Assembly (NCBI GenBank): GCA_045629065.1
Contig: JAZQQK010000039.1
Location: 24,782 to 88,781 of the forward strand
Reading direction: 5' to 3'
DNA length: 64,000 nt
From: JAKSSM01 sp045629065
GTDB lineage: Bacteria; Bacillota; Clostridia; Peptostreptococcales; Anaerovoracaceae
The notes under the pieces are model-generated. The model had not been told where the DNA came from and did no database searches. It was given only the letters and a program-made list of their open reading frames with translations. Below are positions 37,801 to 47,434 of this stretch, in pieces; within the stretch, counting starts at the first letter, position 1, and the number at the start of each line of letters is the position of its first letter. The position numbers and the translations under genes were made by a program.

Positions 37801-38505
37801 TTACTTAATTAATGTTCCGATTTTTTCTCCAGTTACTGCTCTTAAGATATTACCTTCATCAGCAGCTCCGAATACATGAATTTTTATGTTATTATCTTTG
37901 CAAAGTGTTGCAGCTGTGAGATCCATAACCTTTAAGTCTTTCTCCACAACTTCCATGAAAGTAAGTTCATCAAACTTCTTTGCATTAGGATTGATTAATG
38001 GATCAGAGTCATAAACCGCATCGATATTCTTTGCTAACAAGATTACATCTGCGCCGATCTCGGTTGCACGAAGTGCTGCGGCTGTATCTGTAGTAAAGAA
38101 TGGGCTACCTGTTCCACCACCAAAGATTACGATTTCACCCTTTTCTAGATGAGAGAGTGCGCGGCGTCTTGCATAAGGTTCTGCAACTTCTTTAATCTCG
38201 AGTGCAGTCATTACTTTACATTTTGCTCCAATTGAGAGTAAAGTATCTTGAAGTGCCATTGCATTCATAATAGTGGCGAGCATTCCCATATAATCAGCTG
38301 TTGCTCTATCCATTTCTCCGGAGGTTCTACCACGCCAGAAGTTGCCACCACCGCATACGATTGCAACTTGTACGCCGAGGTCTTGAAGTTCTTTTATCTG
38401 CTTTGCAACAGTAAGTGTCATCTCTGGGTTAACGCCAAATTTTTGTTCACCTGCTAGGGCTTCTCCGCTAACTTTTAGTAATACGCGTTTATAAATTGGT
38501 TTCAT
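37801..38505 (-). CDS. pyrH: UMP kinase
   Basis: 234 residues of the amino-acid-kinase fold: RVLLKVSGEALAG at the N-terminus, GGGNFWRG and the C-terminal GTLI. It phosphorylates UMP to UDP. It has a good AGGAGG site and is the first gene of the pyrH-to-polC operon; rpsB and tsf, often upstream, are not here. Confidence 0.98.
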   Translation of the reverse strand: MKPIYKRVLLKVSGEALAGEQKFGVNPEMTLTVAKQIKELQDLGVQVAIVCGGGNFWRGRTSGEMDRATADYMGMLATIMNAMALQDTLLSIGAKCKVMTALEIKEVAEPYARRRALSHLEKGEIVIFGGGTGSPFFTTDTAAALRATEIGADVILLAKNIDAVYDSDPLINPNAKKFDELTFMEVVEKDLKVMDLTAATLCKDNNIKIHVFGAADEGNILRAVTGEKIGTLIK

Positions 38506-38533
38506 AAGAATCCTCCTAAACTTAGTTAGAAAT

Positions 38534-38562
38534 ATTATAACATAATACTAATATATATGCAA
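38534..38562 (-). promoter_or_regulatory. Promoter of the pyrH-frr-uppS-cdsA-dxr-rseP-ispG-polC operon
   Basis: On the minus strand TTGCAT (38557-38562) and TATAAT (38534-38539) are spaced by 17 bases, with the pyrH start 29 bases downstream. Confidence 0.7.
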
Positions 38563-38574
38563 TTATTCATGGAC

Positions 38575-38602
38575 AAAAATAAAAGGCTAGAAACTAGCCT
38601 TT
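38575..38602 (-). terminator. Terminator of the recX-to-MFS operon
   Basis: AAAAGGCTAG, three-base loop and CTAGCCTTTT. On the minus strand it follows the MFS gene, whose stop codon lies in the stem, and a TTTTATTTTT tract comes next. Confidence 0.8.
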
Positions 38603-39789
38603 TTTGCTTTTGATTTAACCACGATTGTGTGGCAAAGATAAATGAGTAATGCGAGTGGAACTGTGAGTTCTAATACTGGATAGAAATACTCGATTGGGAG
38701 GTTATCATAGATAACTCCGGCAAGTGTAGTTCCAAATGCAGAACCCATATCTTGACCGATGTAGAATGTCGAATTAGCTATTCCCCTCTTGCCTGGTCCA
38801 GCTTCCTTTATCGCATTGGATTGGCATACGGAATTCATAAGTCCGAAAGAGCCGGACATGAAGAACGCAGCAGCAAACAGAAGCACATTGCCCTTCATGA
38901 ATGTAAAGCAAGCCATTGCACATGTAGTGCAAGCACAACCGATAAATAAGAACTTTTTGAATGACACCGTATCAAACAAGTCCTTAATAAACATACGCAT
39001 TACGAATAATACTACCGCATATACTGTGAAATATAAGCTAGTTTCAAGGTCAAGCATTCTTCTCTCAGCATATTTGAGTAAGAAGCCCTGGTTTGCCATC
39101 TGAGGGATTGCAAACAGAAGCATAATTCCAGCAATGTATATAATCTTTGGATATACAAGCATGACTTTTTTCTTCTCTTTTGGTCTGTTATCCAATGCTG
39201 GAGCATCTTCGTCCTTTGGATCCTGCTTATTCTTAACAGAAAGGATGAGAATAAGTGAAATTGTAGCAAAGCAAGCTGCCGCAATAAAAGCTACTCTATA
39301 TCCAAACCACTGATAGAGATGAATTGAAATGAATGGTGATACTGCCATTGCAATGGCATTCATCATACCGAACATACCCATGCCTCTACCGATGTGTTCT
39401 TTTGGCATCAATAGTGAAATCCAAGTTGTAAGAGATACAGAACAGAATGCATAGCCGATTCCGTTAATAACTCTGCAGATTACTACAACCACATAGCTCT
39501 TAGCCAAAAAATAACCTACAGGTCCTATGATCATACAAGTAAGGCCTAATATGGCAAGCTTGAATTTACTAAACTTATCAGCCATATTGCCAGATACTGG
39601 TCTCATTACGAGCGAAACGTAAAAGAATAGTCCGCAAATCAAACCCATAATTGTACCGCTACCACCGAGTTCACCTGTAAATCCCGCGATTAGTGGTGTA
39701 ACCATCTGAATACTTCCCATATAAAGGAAGCACGCTGCCAAGATGAGAATTATATCTCGTGAATATATTTTTTCCTTCTTCTTTGCCAT
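38587..39789 (-). CDS. MFS transporter
   Basis: 400 residues with about 12 membrane helices and an MFS motif-A-like loop (RPVSGNMADKFSKFK). The pattern is that of drug- or metabolite-exporting MFS proteins. The substrate is unknown. It is the last gene of recX, pfkB-type kinase, FNT channel, MATE, MFS. Confidence 0.87.
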   Translation of the reverse strand: MAKKKEKIYSRDIILILAACFLYMGSIQMVTPLIAGFTGELGGSGTIMGLICGLFFYVSLVMRPVSGNMADKFSKFKLAILGLTCMIIGPVGYFLAKSYVVVVICRVINGIGYAFCSVSLTTWISLLMPKEHIGRGMGMFGMMNAIAMAVSPFISIHLYQWFGYRVAFIAAACFATISLILILSVKNKQDPKDEDAPALDNRPKEKKKVMLVYPKIIYIAGIMLLFAIPQMANQGFLLKYAERRMLDLETSLYFTVYAVVLFVMRMFIKDLFDTVSFKKFLFIGCACTTCAMACFTFMKGNVLLFAAAFFMSGSFGLMNSVCQSNAIKEAGPGKRGIANSTFYIGQDMGSAFGTTLAGVIYDNLPIEYFYPVLELTVPLALLIYLCHTIVVKSKAKKASF

Positions 39790-39804
39790 AGTTCGCCCTG
39801 TTGC

Positions 39805-41181
39805 CTAAACTTTTAATCCCTCTCTCAAAGTCTTATCGCGCTTTGTGACTAAAATATAAGAAATTATATGTGCTATTGTCGTTAATACCCATGAAATTGG
39901 ATACGAAATATATACACACTCAATAGTATGGAATGTTGGGATTTGGAAAATTGTAAAAATCCATATTACTCTGAACAAGCATGCGCCGATCAGTGTTACA
40001 ACCATTGGGACTATGGAATGTCCCAATCCTCTAATTACACCGCTGAATGTATCCATAATACCACATAAGAAATATGGTATGCATATATATAGCAACCTCG
40101 TTGTTGATGCTGCAATTGCGGCTTCAGTATTAGTATAAATAGCTGAAAGCGGATGGCTGAATATAACCACGATTCCACTTAAAAATAGTCCGACTACCGT
40201 AACTGATAGTAGTGACCTATTCAAAATTTTTGGCACTCTGTCATACTTGCCAGCACCCACATTTTGTGATGTGAATGACATAGCCGCCTGATAGAAAGCG
40301 TTCATAGAAATATATACGAAGCCTTCGATGGATTGTGCTGCAGAATTACCTGCAACTACGATTTCTCCAAATCCATTAACCGAAGACTGGATAATCATGT
40401 TTGAGATTGAGAATAATACGCCCTGAATGCCCGCAGGAAGGCCCACTTGTAAGATTTGAGCGAGTTTTCTACCTTTTAGGCTCAATCTACTGAGATGAAG
40501 CTTAAAGGCCCCATCTTCGCGAATTAGAGTGATTAGAATCAATGTTGCTGAGACATAGTATGAAATGGCTGTTGCAAGACCTACACCGGCTACATCCATG
40601 TGCCATACTATTACAAAGAACAGATTGAGGCCTACATTTACAATACCGGCAATTATCAGATAGTATAGTGGCCTTTTAGTATCGCCTTTAGCTCTTAAGA
40701 CTGCAGAGCCGAAGTTATATAACAGAAGTCCAGGCATTCCCAAGAAATACATTCTAAGATATGTCGTAGAAAGATCAAGTACCGGTGATTTCATGAGAGC
40801 CATCATCGGTCTTGCCATGGTAAAACCTATAGTGCCCATGATAAGTCCACATACCAAGCTCATTCCGATTGAAGTGTGGACTGCTTCTGCTAAGTTTTTC
40901 TCGTCTCTTGCGCCAAAATACCTCGCACAGAGTACGTTAGTACCTATAGACAAACCCACAAAAAGGTTTACGAGTAGATTAACATACGAAGTTGTGGAAC
41001 CTACTGCTGCAAGTGAATTATCACCTGCAAATTTTCCCACAACGATAACATCGGCAGCATTAAAAAGCAGTTGCAAAACACCTGCTAATAAAACTGGTAA
41101 AGCAAAACGCACCATCTTTGGAAAGATGGCGCCTGTTGTCATATCTATTTCATGCTTTTTAATTTGAGTATTATCTGCCAA
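39805..41181 (-). CDS. MATE family efflux transporter
   Basis: 458 residues with 12 predicted helices; HEIDMTTGAIFPKMVRFALP and LFNAADVIVVGKFAGD are typical of the Bacillota MATE N-terminus. The start is TTG at 41181 with AGGTG upstream; the next ATG would remove the conserved EIDMT segment. It probably exports cationic compounds with Na+ or H+. Confidence 0.88.
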   Translation of the reverse strand: MADNTQIKKHEIDMTTGAIFPKMVRFALPVLLAGVLQLLFNAADVIVVGKFAGDNSLAAVGSTTSYVNLLVNLFVGLSIGTNVLCARYFGARDEKNLAEAVHTSIGMSLVCGLIMGTIGFTMARPMMALMKSPVLDLSTTYLRMYFLGMPGLLLYNFGSAVLRAKGDTKRPLYYLIIAGIVNVGLNLFFVIVWHMDVAGVGLATAISYYVSATLILITLIREDGAFKLHLSRLSLKGRKLAQILQVGLPAGIQGVLFSISNMIIQSSVNGFGEIVVAGNSAAQSIEGFVYISMNAFYQAAMSFTSQNVGAGKYDRVPKILNRSLLSVTVVGLFLSGIVVIFSHPLSAIYTNTEAAIAASTTRLLYICIPYFLCGIMDTFSGVIRGLGHSIVPMVVTLIGACLFRVIWIFTIFQIPTFHTIECVYISYPISWVLTTIAHIISYILVTKRDKTLREGLKV

Positions 41182-41216
41182 AGTACACCTGATTCTGTCG
41201 TTTAATTAACGGCATA

Positions 41217-41849
41217 CTATTTTTCGAAACATCCAGCTAGCTTCTTTAAAAGTGGGAATACCCAGCCACCTACTACATTTCCTGCAGTGTTGACTAATAA
41301 GAAGAGCCATGCGTATCCCGACCATCTGCCAGCCATAGTGATATAGAACATATTTGCAACACAGTGTTCAAATCCAGAAAGGATGAATACCATGATACAG
41401 AATACAATTGCAATATACTTTCCAATTTCATGAGGATTGTTCTTGTAACCCTCAACACCGATATAAATCATCATGTTGCAGAAGATTGCAAGCACGAAAA
41501 TGCTAAGAAGTGAATCGTTAAACTTAAGATCAACCATTCCATTTGCCTTTTCCATCATAGCTGGAGCAACTCTTGTCACATGAAGAACAGTTCCTACAAG
41601 CCAGCAGCCTACTAAGTTTCCGAGCCAAATAACAATAGTTTCTAAACCATATTTCGCATCGTTATCCCATACATAGCAAACCTTGCCTGTGTAGAGATTA
41701 AAGCCCTGTGTACAAACTACAAAAAGTCCAATTGAGAATAAACATGAACCTAGAGCCTTATTATCTAAAGCCAAGAAAATTGTACCGCCTATTGCGATAC
41801 AAATACCGGCTAAAATACCTTTTACAAATACCGCTAATTCCTTCTTCAT
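41217..41849 (-). CDS. Formate/nitrite transporter family channel
   Basis: 210 residues with six predicted helices, shorter than the usual 250-280. FVVCTQGFNLYTGKV and SGFEHCVANMFYI are the FNT pore motifs with the central His. It may pass formate, nitrite or another small monovalent anion. No pyruvate-formate lyase gene lies here to settle the substrate. Confidence 0.87.
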   Translation of the reverse strand: MKKELAVFVKGILAGICIAIGGTIFLALDNKALGSCLFSIGLFVVCTQGFNLYTGKVCYVWDNDAKYGLETIVIWLGNLVGCWLVGTVLHVTRVAPAMMEKANGMVDLKFNDSLLSIFVLAIFCNMMIYIGVEGYKNNPHEIGKYIAIVFCIMVFILSGFEHCVANMFYITMAGRWSGYAWLFLLVNTAGNVVGGWVFPLLKKLAGCFEK

Positions 41850-41858
41850 CTATGCCTC

Positions 41859-42803
41859 CTAGTAAACCATTTCTTCTGGAATTTCTATGTCAATACCAAA
41901 TTCTGCTGGTAAGAATCTTGGACATGAGTTTTCTGTAGTAACGATAACAGAAGCTGCAAGTCGAGTGCCAATTTCACAAGCTTCTCCTAATGACTTGCCA
42001 TAAGCTAAACCGATCGAAACGCCAGCAAAGAACGCATCTCCTGCTCCTGTTGTATCCTTAACATCCACCTTTTTGGCTGGGCAGAAGCCGTGTTCACCAT
42101 TTGCGCTTGCATATACAGCACCTTGCGAACCAAGAGTAACAACACAAGACTTAATCTTGGCCTGTTCAACCTTCTCAACTAAGATTTTTTCCATCTCTTC
42201 AGCTGTTTTACCATCGTAGTTCTCAGAGAAAAGGATTCCAGCTTCTAACTGGTTACATACAAAGCAGTCTGTCTTTAAGAAGAAGTCTCTACGTTCAACA
42301 GCAATGCTCATATTAGAAACTACTGCATAAACAGGCTTATTATATTTCTCAGCAAGTCTGAAGGACTCTTTTACGAGGTCTCTGTCCATATCTATTTCTA
42401 AAAGGATGCAGTCGGCATTGGAGAAAATCTCATCACCACTTTCGTTAATGATTTCGGAGATTCCGTCAGTGCTAAAACGATTGGAGATAGAGCCGGCTAC
42501 GTCGCCAGAATTATCAAAAATTACAAGCCAAGTACCCATGCCGTTCTTAACAGCCCTCATGTACTTAGTGTTAACCTTATGCTTTTTGAGTTTTGCGATT
42601 ACATCAATTCCTGTTCCTGTTTCATCCACCGTTGAAATGAATGTAGGGCGAAGTTCGATGTTAGCTATATCTTCAACGATATTACGGCTAACTCCACCGT
42701 GAACGATTTCTACCGCTCCGGAATTTCGACCTGTAGGAATGTATTTATCAAACGGATAGCCTTTTATATCTACGAAAACCGTTCCGATAACTACCATACT
42801 CAT
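41859..42803 (-). CDS. PfkB family carbohydrate kinase
   Basis: 314 residues of the ribokinase fold; DTTGAGDAFFAGVSIG near residue 245 contains the catalytic Asp and anion hole, and HGGVSRNIVEDIA near the N-terminus is the substrate-binding region. It could phosphorylate a sugar, nucleoside or pseudouridine. The gene has a strong AGGAGG and follows recX by 12 bases. Confidence 0.88.
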   Translation of the reverse strand: MSMVVIGTVFVDIKGYPFDKYIPTGRNSGAVEIVHGGVSRNIVEDIANIELRPTFISTVDETGTGIDVIAKLKKHKVNTKYMRAVKNGMGTWLVIFDNSGDVAGSISNRFSTDGISEIINESGDEIFSNADCILLEIDMDRDLVKESFRLAEKYNKPVYAVVSNMSIAVERRDFFLKTDCFVCNQLEAGILFSENYDGKTAEEMEKILVEKVEQAKIKSCVVTLGSQGAVYASANGEHGFCPAKKVDVKDTTGAGDAFFAGVSIGLAYGKSLGEACEIGTRLAASVIVTTENSCPRFLPAEFGIDIEIPEEMVY

Positions 42804-42815
42804 ATGCGCATCCTC

Positions 42816-43310
42816 CTAAAATTTTCTATAACGATTTATTATACCATAAATCACGCCCGGATTGTATCCTAAACTTGCAAGTCTACGCCCGATTTTTGCA
42901 AGAAATTTATCGTCTATTGATTTTCCCAAAGCTTGTTGATCACGAATCATCTTTTCGGCAACGCTTTTTGCCAGTGCCTCGTCACTTTTTTCTCCGTTAA
43001 AATCATCCGTTTCTTTATAATCTTCGATGACATTTTTAGCGAAAGTTTTGTCTATGCCCTTTTCTTTTAAGGCATTGATGATTCTCTGATCCGCCCAGGA
43101 TTTCTGCCTACTCGCCCTATAGAATTCACAAACATAGTGCTCATCATCAATGTACTTTGCCGACTTTAAGAATTCTATCACAGAATCGACTTCATCCGAA
43201 GGATACTCTTCTCCTATGAGAAAATCTCTTATTTCTTTTTCTGTTCGCATGCGATAGCTGAGCTTAGATAAAGCAGCCTCTTCACATGACTTTTTCTTCT
43301 TATCTTCCAT
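42816..43310 (-). CDS. recX: RecX family regulatory protein
   Basis: 164 residues of repeated three-helix units; LSYRMRTEKEIRDFL, KYIDDEHYVCEFY and SWADQRIINALKEKGI are RecX motifs. RecX modulates RecA filaments. recA is not nearby. It is the first gene of its operon. Confidence 0.88.
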   Translation of the reverse strand: MEDKKKKSCEEAALSKLSYRMRTEKEIRDFLIGEEYPSDEVDSVIEFLKSAKYIDDEHYVCEFYRASRQKSWADQRIINALKEKGIDKTFAKNVIEDYKETDDFNGEKSDEALAKSVAEKMIRDQQALGKSIDDKFLAKIGRRLASLGYNPGVIYGIINRYRKF

Positions 43311-43339
43311 GGCTACATTTTACCACACATTTTGGCAAT

Positions 43340-43367
43340 AAAAAAGAACGGTTGCCCGTTCTTTTTT
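43340..43367. terminator. Bidirectional terminator
   Basis: AAAAAAGAACGG, four-base loop and CCGTTCTTTTTT. On the minus strand it ends the DUF4349 gene just upstream of recX. Confidence 0.85.
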
Positions 43368-43377
43368 GAATTTATTT

Positions 43378-44322
43378 TTATTCTTTATTCTTTCTCCTGA
43401 AGAGTCCGAAGAACTTTCTTAAAAGATGGAATTTGCAGATTACAACAATGACTGCTGCGATGATTACAAGAGTGATGATGTTGTAAACAATCCAGTTGGC
43501 AAAATCATCCATAGCATCTACGAAATTGCTTGCGCCTTTAGTCAAACTCTTCCAGATTCTATCAAAGAAATTAGTCTTCTGGCCGATTGAACCATCAACT
43601 CTGTTAACCTGCTCGATACTGATGCGAACTGTTGAGTAATTGATAAGTGCATCGTAATGATTGAGGTTACTTTGATACATCTCTATTTCGTACTCAGTGT
43701 TAGCGAGTGCATTTTCAATCTCGATGAGTTCAGAAACACTGTTTGCTTTGGCTAAAAGTTCTTGAAGTCTTGCTTCCTTTTCCCTTAAAGTCTTAAGTCT
43801 AGCTTCAAGATCAAAGTACTTTTCTCCTACATCATCAACATCCTCTGACATACTTACCACATGTGAGATTCCTGATACTCCTTCGAGGAAAGTTCTGTAG
43901 CTTTCGCTTGGAATCCTAACAGTGTATTCGCCACGCTTATATGTATAGTCGGCATTGTACCCACCGTTATATACTTCTGAAGTTTCAAAATATCCCTTGT
44001 ACTTTTCCACCAAATCTTTAATTGCAGAATAGTCCTTATCCCAATCAGTCGTTTGGATGTCAACATCGGCTGTATAAATAAGCTTTGCATCAGCTATTGG
44101 GTTATAGTTGCTGTCCTGTTTGGAATATGCTTGGATTTTTTCATTTTCGAAGCTTTCCGACGTCATAATAGCCGTGCCATAATCCATATCGTTGGAATAT
44201 TTATATACATCCCTTACGGCACCTACCTCCATCTCAGCAGCCTTTGAGCCACATGCGGCGAATGCCAAAACCAGTGCCAGAATCATTACAAGGCATATTG
44301 ATTTCTTCATAACCTTTTTCAT
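43378..44322 (-). CDS. DUF4349 domain lipoprotein
   Basis: 314 residues. The N-terminal signal peptide ends in a lipobox AFAAC (Cys24), so it is a lipoprotein. The DUF4349 domain spans about 85-300: a beta region (TADVDIQTTDWDKDY), a long coiled coil (about 170-225) and a C-terminal membrane helix (about 283-300) with a basic cytoplasmic tail. The function is unknown. A terminator lies directly upstream of its ribosome site. Confidence 0.9.
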   Translation of the reverse strand: MKKVMKKSICLVMILALVLAFAACGSKAAEMEVGAVRDVYKYSNDMDYGTAIMTSESFENEKIQAYSKQDSNYNPIADAKLIYTADVDIQTTDWDKDYSAIKDLVEKYKGYFETSEVYNGGYNADYTYKRGEYTVRIPSESYRTFLEGVSGISHVVSMSEDVDDVGEKYFDLEARLKTLREKEARLQELLAKANSVSELIEIENALANTEYEIEMYQSNLNHYDALINYSTVRISIEQVNRVDGSIGQKTNFFDRIWKSLTKGASNFVDAMDDFANWIVYNIITLVIIAAVIVVICKFHLLRKFFGLFRRKNKE

Positions 44323-44334
44323 ATCAAAATATCC

Positions 44335-44369
44335 TTTCTAAAAAACCAGGCTACCTGGATAGCCTGGTT
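44335..44369 (-). terminator. Terminator behind the M20 peptidase gene
   Basis: AACCAGGCTA and TAGCCTGGTT with a six-base loop (44344-44353, 44360-44369), followed on the minus strand by six T residues. It ends only about 13 bases before the DUF4349 start codon, so it may also act as an attenuator in that gene's leader. Confidence 0.8.
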
Positions 44370-44442
44370 AATTGTTTGCATTGCCAAACCCCTTTACTCA
44401 TATACTACCCGTTTATTAAAAAACGTCACACATGATAGTGTT

Positions 44443-45882
44443 TTAGCATTGTTTCATGACTCTGATGAAGAATTCTACTGCACGTTCAACAACTTCAAGT
44501 CTTACATGTTCGTTGTTGCCATGGATTCCTTCTCTTTCTTCGGATGTAACATCCATTGCAGAGAACTTAAATGTCTTATCAGTAATAAGATCATAATGGC
44601 GAGAGTCTGAACACTGAACCATTAGATAAGGTGATACGATGCAGCCCTTCCAAGTTCCAGCAACAGCAGATGAAACCTTCTTCCAACCTTCTGAGTTGAG
44701 ATCAGCGATTCTGGATGGTTCATTGGAAACTGATGTTGTAACCTTGATGTTAGGGTTGTTGATAACCTTTTCAACATATTGTCTAGCACCTTCAACGCTA
44801 TCCTCAGGGTTTAATCTAAAGTTAGCTAAAATGCTTGCAGTAGGTGGAATTACATTATGTGCGCTGGAACCTTTCATCTGTGTGAAAGCCATTGTTGTTC
44901 TAACTAATGCATTGAGTTCTCCACCAGACTTCTTGCAGATGCCATCTAAGATACCTCTAAACAACCAGAGGTTAGCAAAAATCATTCTATATACAAATGA
45001 TGAGTGTCTGCCAAGTGTATCGAACATTGCAGAAACTGGAGTTGTAAAGTGAGCTGGGAATGGATGTGACTCTAAGTCGCATACTGCCTTTGCAAGTTCT
45101 GGAACTGGTGAATGTGGACGAGGTGCAGATGCGTGACCACCGTTTGATGCAATTTCGAGTGTAACGTTTGTCATACCCTTTTCTGCGATACCGATTAAGC
45201 CGCAAGGTTCCTTTACTCCAGGGAAAATGTCCTGAACTACAGCACCGCCTTCGTCTATGACGAGAGCAGGTGTAATGTTCTGTTCCTTGAACCAAAGTAC
45301 GATTTCCTTAGCTTCTGGTCCGTTGATTTCTTCCTGGCCAGAGAAGCAGAAGTAAACATCGTTCTTTGGAGTATATCCCTGTGCGATGAGGTTATCAGCA
45401 GCTGTTAAAATACCATTGAATGTGAGCTTTGTATCGAGTGTTCCTCTACCCCACATAATGCCGTCTTCGATTAAAGCGTCGAATGCAGGCTTTGTCCAGT
45501 TTTCTTCTTCTACTGGAACGACATCGAAGTGAGCCATCAAAACTGCAGGATCTCCTGATCCGTCAGTTCCCTTCCACTTGAACACTAATTTTCTGTCGGA
45601 CATTCTTTGGAATTCACAAGTCTTGAAAACGTTTAGATAAAGCTTAGGAAGCATTTCGATAAGCTTTACGAATTCCTTGTTGTCTTCCAAATCGTGTTGC
45701 ATGTGTGAAACAGTCTTACACTTAATCAATTCAGCTAAGTTTGATACTGCCTGTTCCTTGTTAAATGTAACATCTTCAAATTCTTGTGCTTCTACCTTCT
45801 TAGGCTTGAAGTTTAATGTTCTAATGAGAACTACCAAAAGTAAAATAACAATAATCGCAAGTACGATATAAAGTACGATCAT
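44443..45882 (-). CDS. Membrane-anchored M20 family metallopeptidase
   Basis: 479 residues. A single N-terminal membrane helix (about 2-23) is followed by an M20 peptidase domain. Zinc ligands and base are in MAHFDVVP, GRGTLDTK, SGQEEINGP and the C-terminal HGNNEHV. It resembles PM20D1/carboxypeptidase S type enzymes that cleave N-acyl amino acids or dipeptides. It lies downstream of two membrane proteins and is probably their partner enzyme. Confidence 0.88.
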   Translation of the reverse strand: MIVLYIVLAIIVILLLVVLIRTLNFKPKKVEAQEFEDVTFNKEQAVSNLAELIKCKTVSHMQHDLEDNKEFVKLIEMLPKLYLNVFKTCEFQRMSDRKLVFKWKGTDGSGDPAVLMAHFDVVPVEEENWTKPAFDALIEDGIMWGRGTLDTKLTFNGILTAADNLIAQGYTPKNDVYFCFSGQEEINGPEAKEIVLWFKEQNITPALVIDEGGAVVQDIFPGVKEPCGLIGIAEKGMTNVTLEIASNGGHASAPRPHSPVPELAKAVCDLESHPFPAHFTTPVSAMFDTLGRHSSFVYRMIFANLWLFRGILDGICKKSGGELNALVRTTMAFTQMKGSSAHNVIPPTASILANFRLNPEDSVEGARQYVEKVINNPNIKVTTSVSNEPSRIADLNSEGWKKVSSAVAGTWKGCIVSPYLMVQCSDSRHYDLITDKTFKFSAMDVTSEEREGIHGNNEHVRLEVVERAVEFFIRVMKQC

Positions 45883-45905
45883 TTTTTATCCTCCTTATAT
45901 CAAAA

Positions 45906-46568
45906 TTATAATTTACCCTTCTTGTAAAGAAGTCTTGATACACCGAGTGTGAATAATACTCCAACTGGAACCATGATACCTACTGTTGAAACATTTAATG
46001 CAGGAACTGCAATAAAGAGGATTAACATTAAGATGCAAGGTGCAGCTGCAATCTTTGGATTCTTTGCAATGAATGCTACGCCGAGTCCACCGAATAATGC
46101 AGGTACGAGCTGTGCAAATGCAGGAGCAAGTACAGGTGCATTTAATACCGGAGTAAGAGGTCTAATAAGAATTACACCTAATACAACGATGAGAGTAGTA
46201 ACAATACTTGAAACTGCAATAGCTACTGTGGATACGATTTCTCCTTCTTCTGAGCTTGCCTTTACATCAGCCTGCTCAAGTGCGTTTAAAGCGCAAGGTA
46301 ACTTTAAGTTGGAAATGTTACCAGTTACGAATGAAAGATAAGATCCACCAGCTCCAAGCATTGGTGTATATGTGAATGTTTCTACTACAGCTACAGCCCA
46401 ATACATAGGTGCAGTTGCAATGAGACCCATTAAAAGTCCATGTCCATCTGGTGCGGCATGATATACAAGGCCAACAGCAACTGGGAACAAGAACATAAGA
46501 ACCATTACTGAAAGGTTCCATATAGCTCCATATCTATGAACGCTATCATTATAAGACATTTTCTTCAT
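45906..46568 (-). CDS. Integral membrane protein, partner of DUF5058
   Basis: 220 residues with about six predicted helices and the conserved-looking segment GAGGSYLSFVTGNISNLKLP between helices two and three. I do not recognise a named family with certainty. It is always best read with the DUF5058 gene 15 bases upstream, with which it may form a two-subunit transporter for the substrate or product of the M20 peptidase. Confidence 0.8.
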   Translation of the reverse strand: MKKMSYNDSVHRYGAIWNLSVMVLMFLFPVAVGLVYHAAPDGHGLLMGLIATAPMYWAVAVVETFTYTPMLGAGGSYLSFVTGNISNLKLPCALNALEQADVKASSEEGEIVSTVAIAVSSIVTTLIVVLGVILIRPLTPVLNAPVLAPAFAQLVPALFGGLGVAFIAKNPKIAAAPCILMLILFIAVPALNVSTVGIMVPVGVLFTLGVSRLLYKKGKL

Positions 46569-46583
46569 TTTGCTGCCTCCTTC

Positions 46584-47321
46584 CTAACCTAACCAATTTG
46601 TGAATGGTATAGCGGATGCCATACCTATAACTAAGCTCATTGGCAATGCATAGTCTTGAATCCAACGCTTACCAGTCTTCTTCATTAGCAATGCACATAA
46701 GCCAGTAACAATTGCTCCTACGATAAATACGAGCACTGGTACCAAACCCATTGTTTCGCCTTTGAATACTCCGCCAAAATCACAGAATACATAACCGATG
46801 AAAGCAGAAATCATACCGAGGAAAAGTGAGTTTTGGAAAATGTCTGCCCATTTCTTATCTCTCTTTTCAAGATTGATAACTCCGCCTAAAAGTTTCTTTC
46901 CAATGAGTGGTAAGAGCCAAATGCCGACCATGATACTGATAGTCATTACACTAGCGATAGTAACATATTGTGTAGCATTTAATGCGCTAACCTGTCCAAA
47001 TGTTAAGCCCATTGCGCTTTCTGCATTTGTAGCAGCAACTGTTTCATATGAAAGTGAACCAATTACTGAAAGTCTTAACCAAGGAAGTGCTAAGCCTAAG
47101 TCTTTGGAAAGTGTGATAACGCTGATAACGATTGCAATTGCAGGCGCAATTGTAAAGATTATTGCAGTTTTAACTATTCTTTTTAATTTGTTCATGTCCA
47201 TTCCAATTTCCTTAGCGTGGCGCCAAGCCCTAACTAAGAAGAAAATGGATTGTGCAAGTACTGCGGCGATAATAATGCCAGCGAACACGAACAGAATCGG
47301 ATCGTTTACACTAAAATTCAT
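46584..47321 (-). CDS. DUF5058 family membrane protein
   Basis: 245 residues with about six or seven helices. LVRAWRHAKEIGMD and the LRLSVIGSLSYETVAATNAESAMG segment match DUF5058 as I know it. The function is unknown; a transporter subunit is inferred from the paired membrane gene and M20 peptidase downstream. It is the first gene of the unit and has a strong AAGGAG. Confidence 0.82.
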   Translation of the reverse strand: MNFSVNDPILFVFAGIIIAAVLAQSIFFLVRAWRHAKEIGMDMNKLKRIVKTAIIFTIAPAIAIVISVITLSKDLGLALPWLRLSVIGSLSYETVAATNAESAMGLTFGQVSALNATQYVTIASVMTISIMVGIWLLPLIGKKLLGGVINLEKRDKKWADIFQNSLFLGMISAFIGYVFCDFGGVFKGETMGLVPVLVFIVGAIVTGLCALLMKKTGKRWIQDYALPMSLVIGMASAIPFTNWLG

Positions 47322-47382
47322 TTCTTTTCTCCTTAAAAGTGCAAAAATAATACACGTACCAAATTAGTATACCATATAATTT

Positions 47383-47417
47383 AAATAAAAAAAAGAGCCA
47401 GTGTGAACTGGCTCTTT
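47383..47417 (-). terminator. Terminator of the rubrerythrin operon
   Basis: AAAGAGCCAGT, four-base loop and ACTGGCTCTTT (47392-47402, 47407-47417), followed on the minus strand by a long T-tract. It lies just after the DUF4358 remnant. Confidence 0.9.
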
Positions 47418-47434
47418 CCGCAATAATACCTTAA

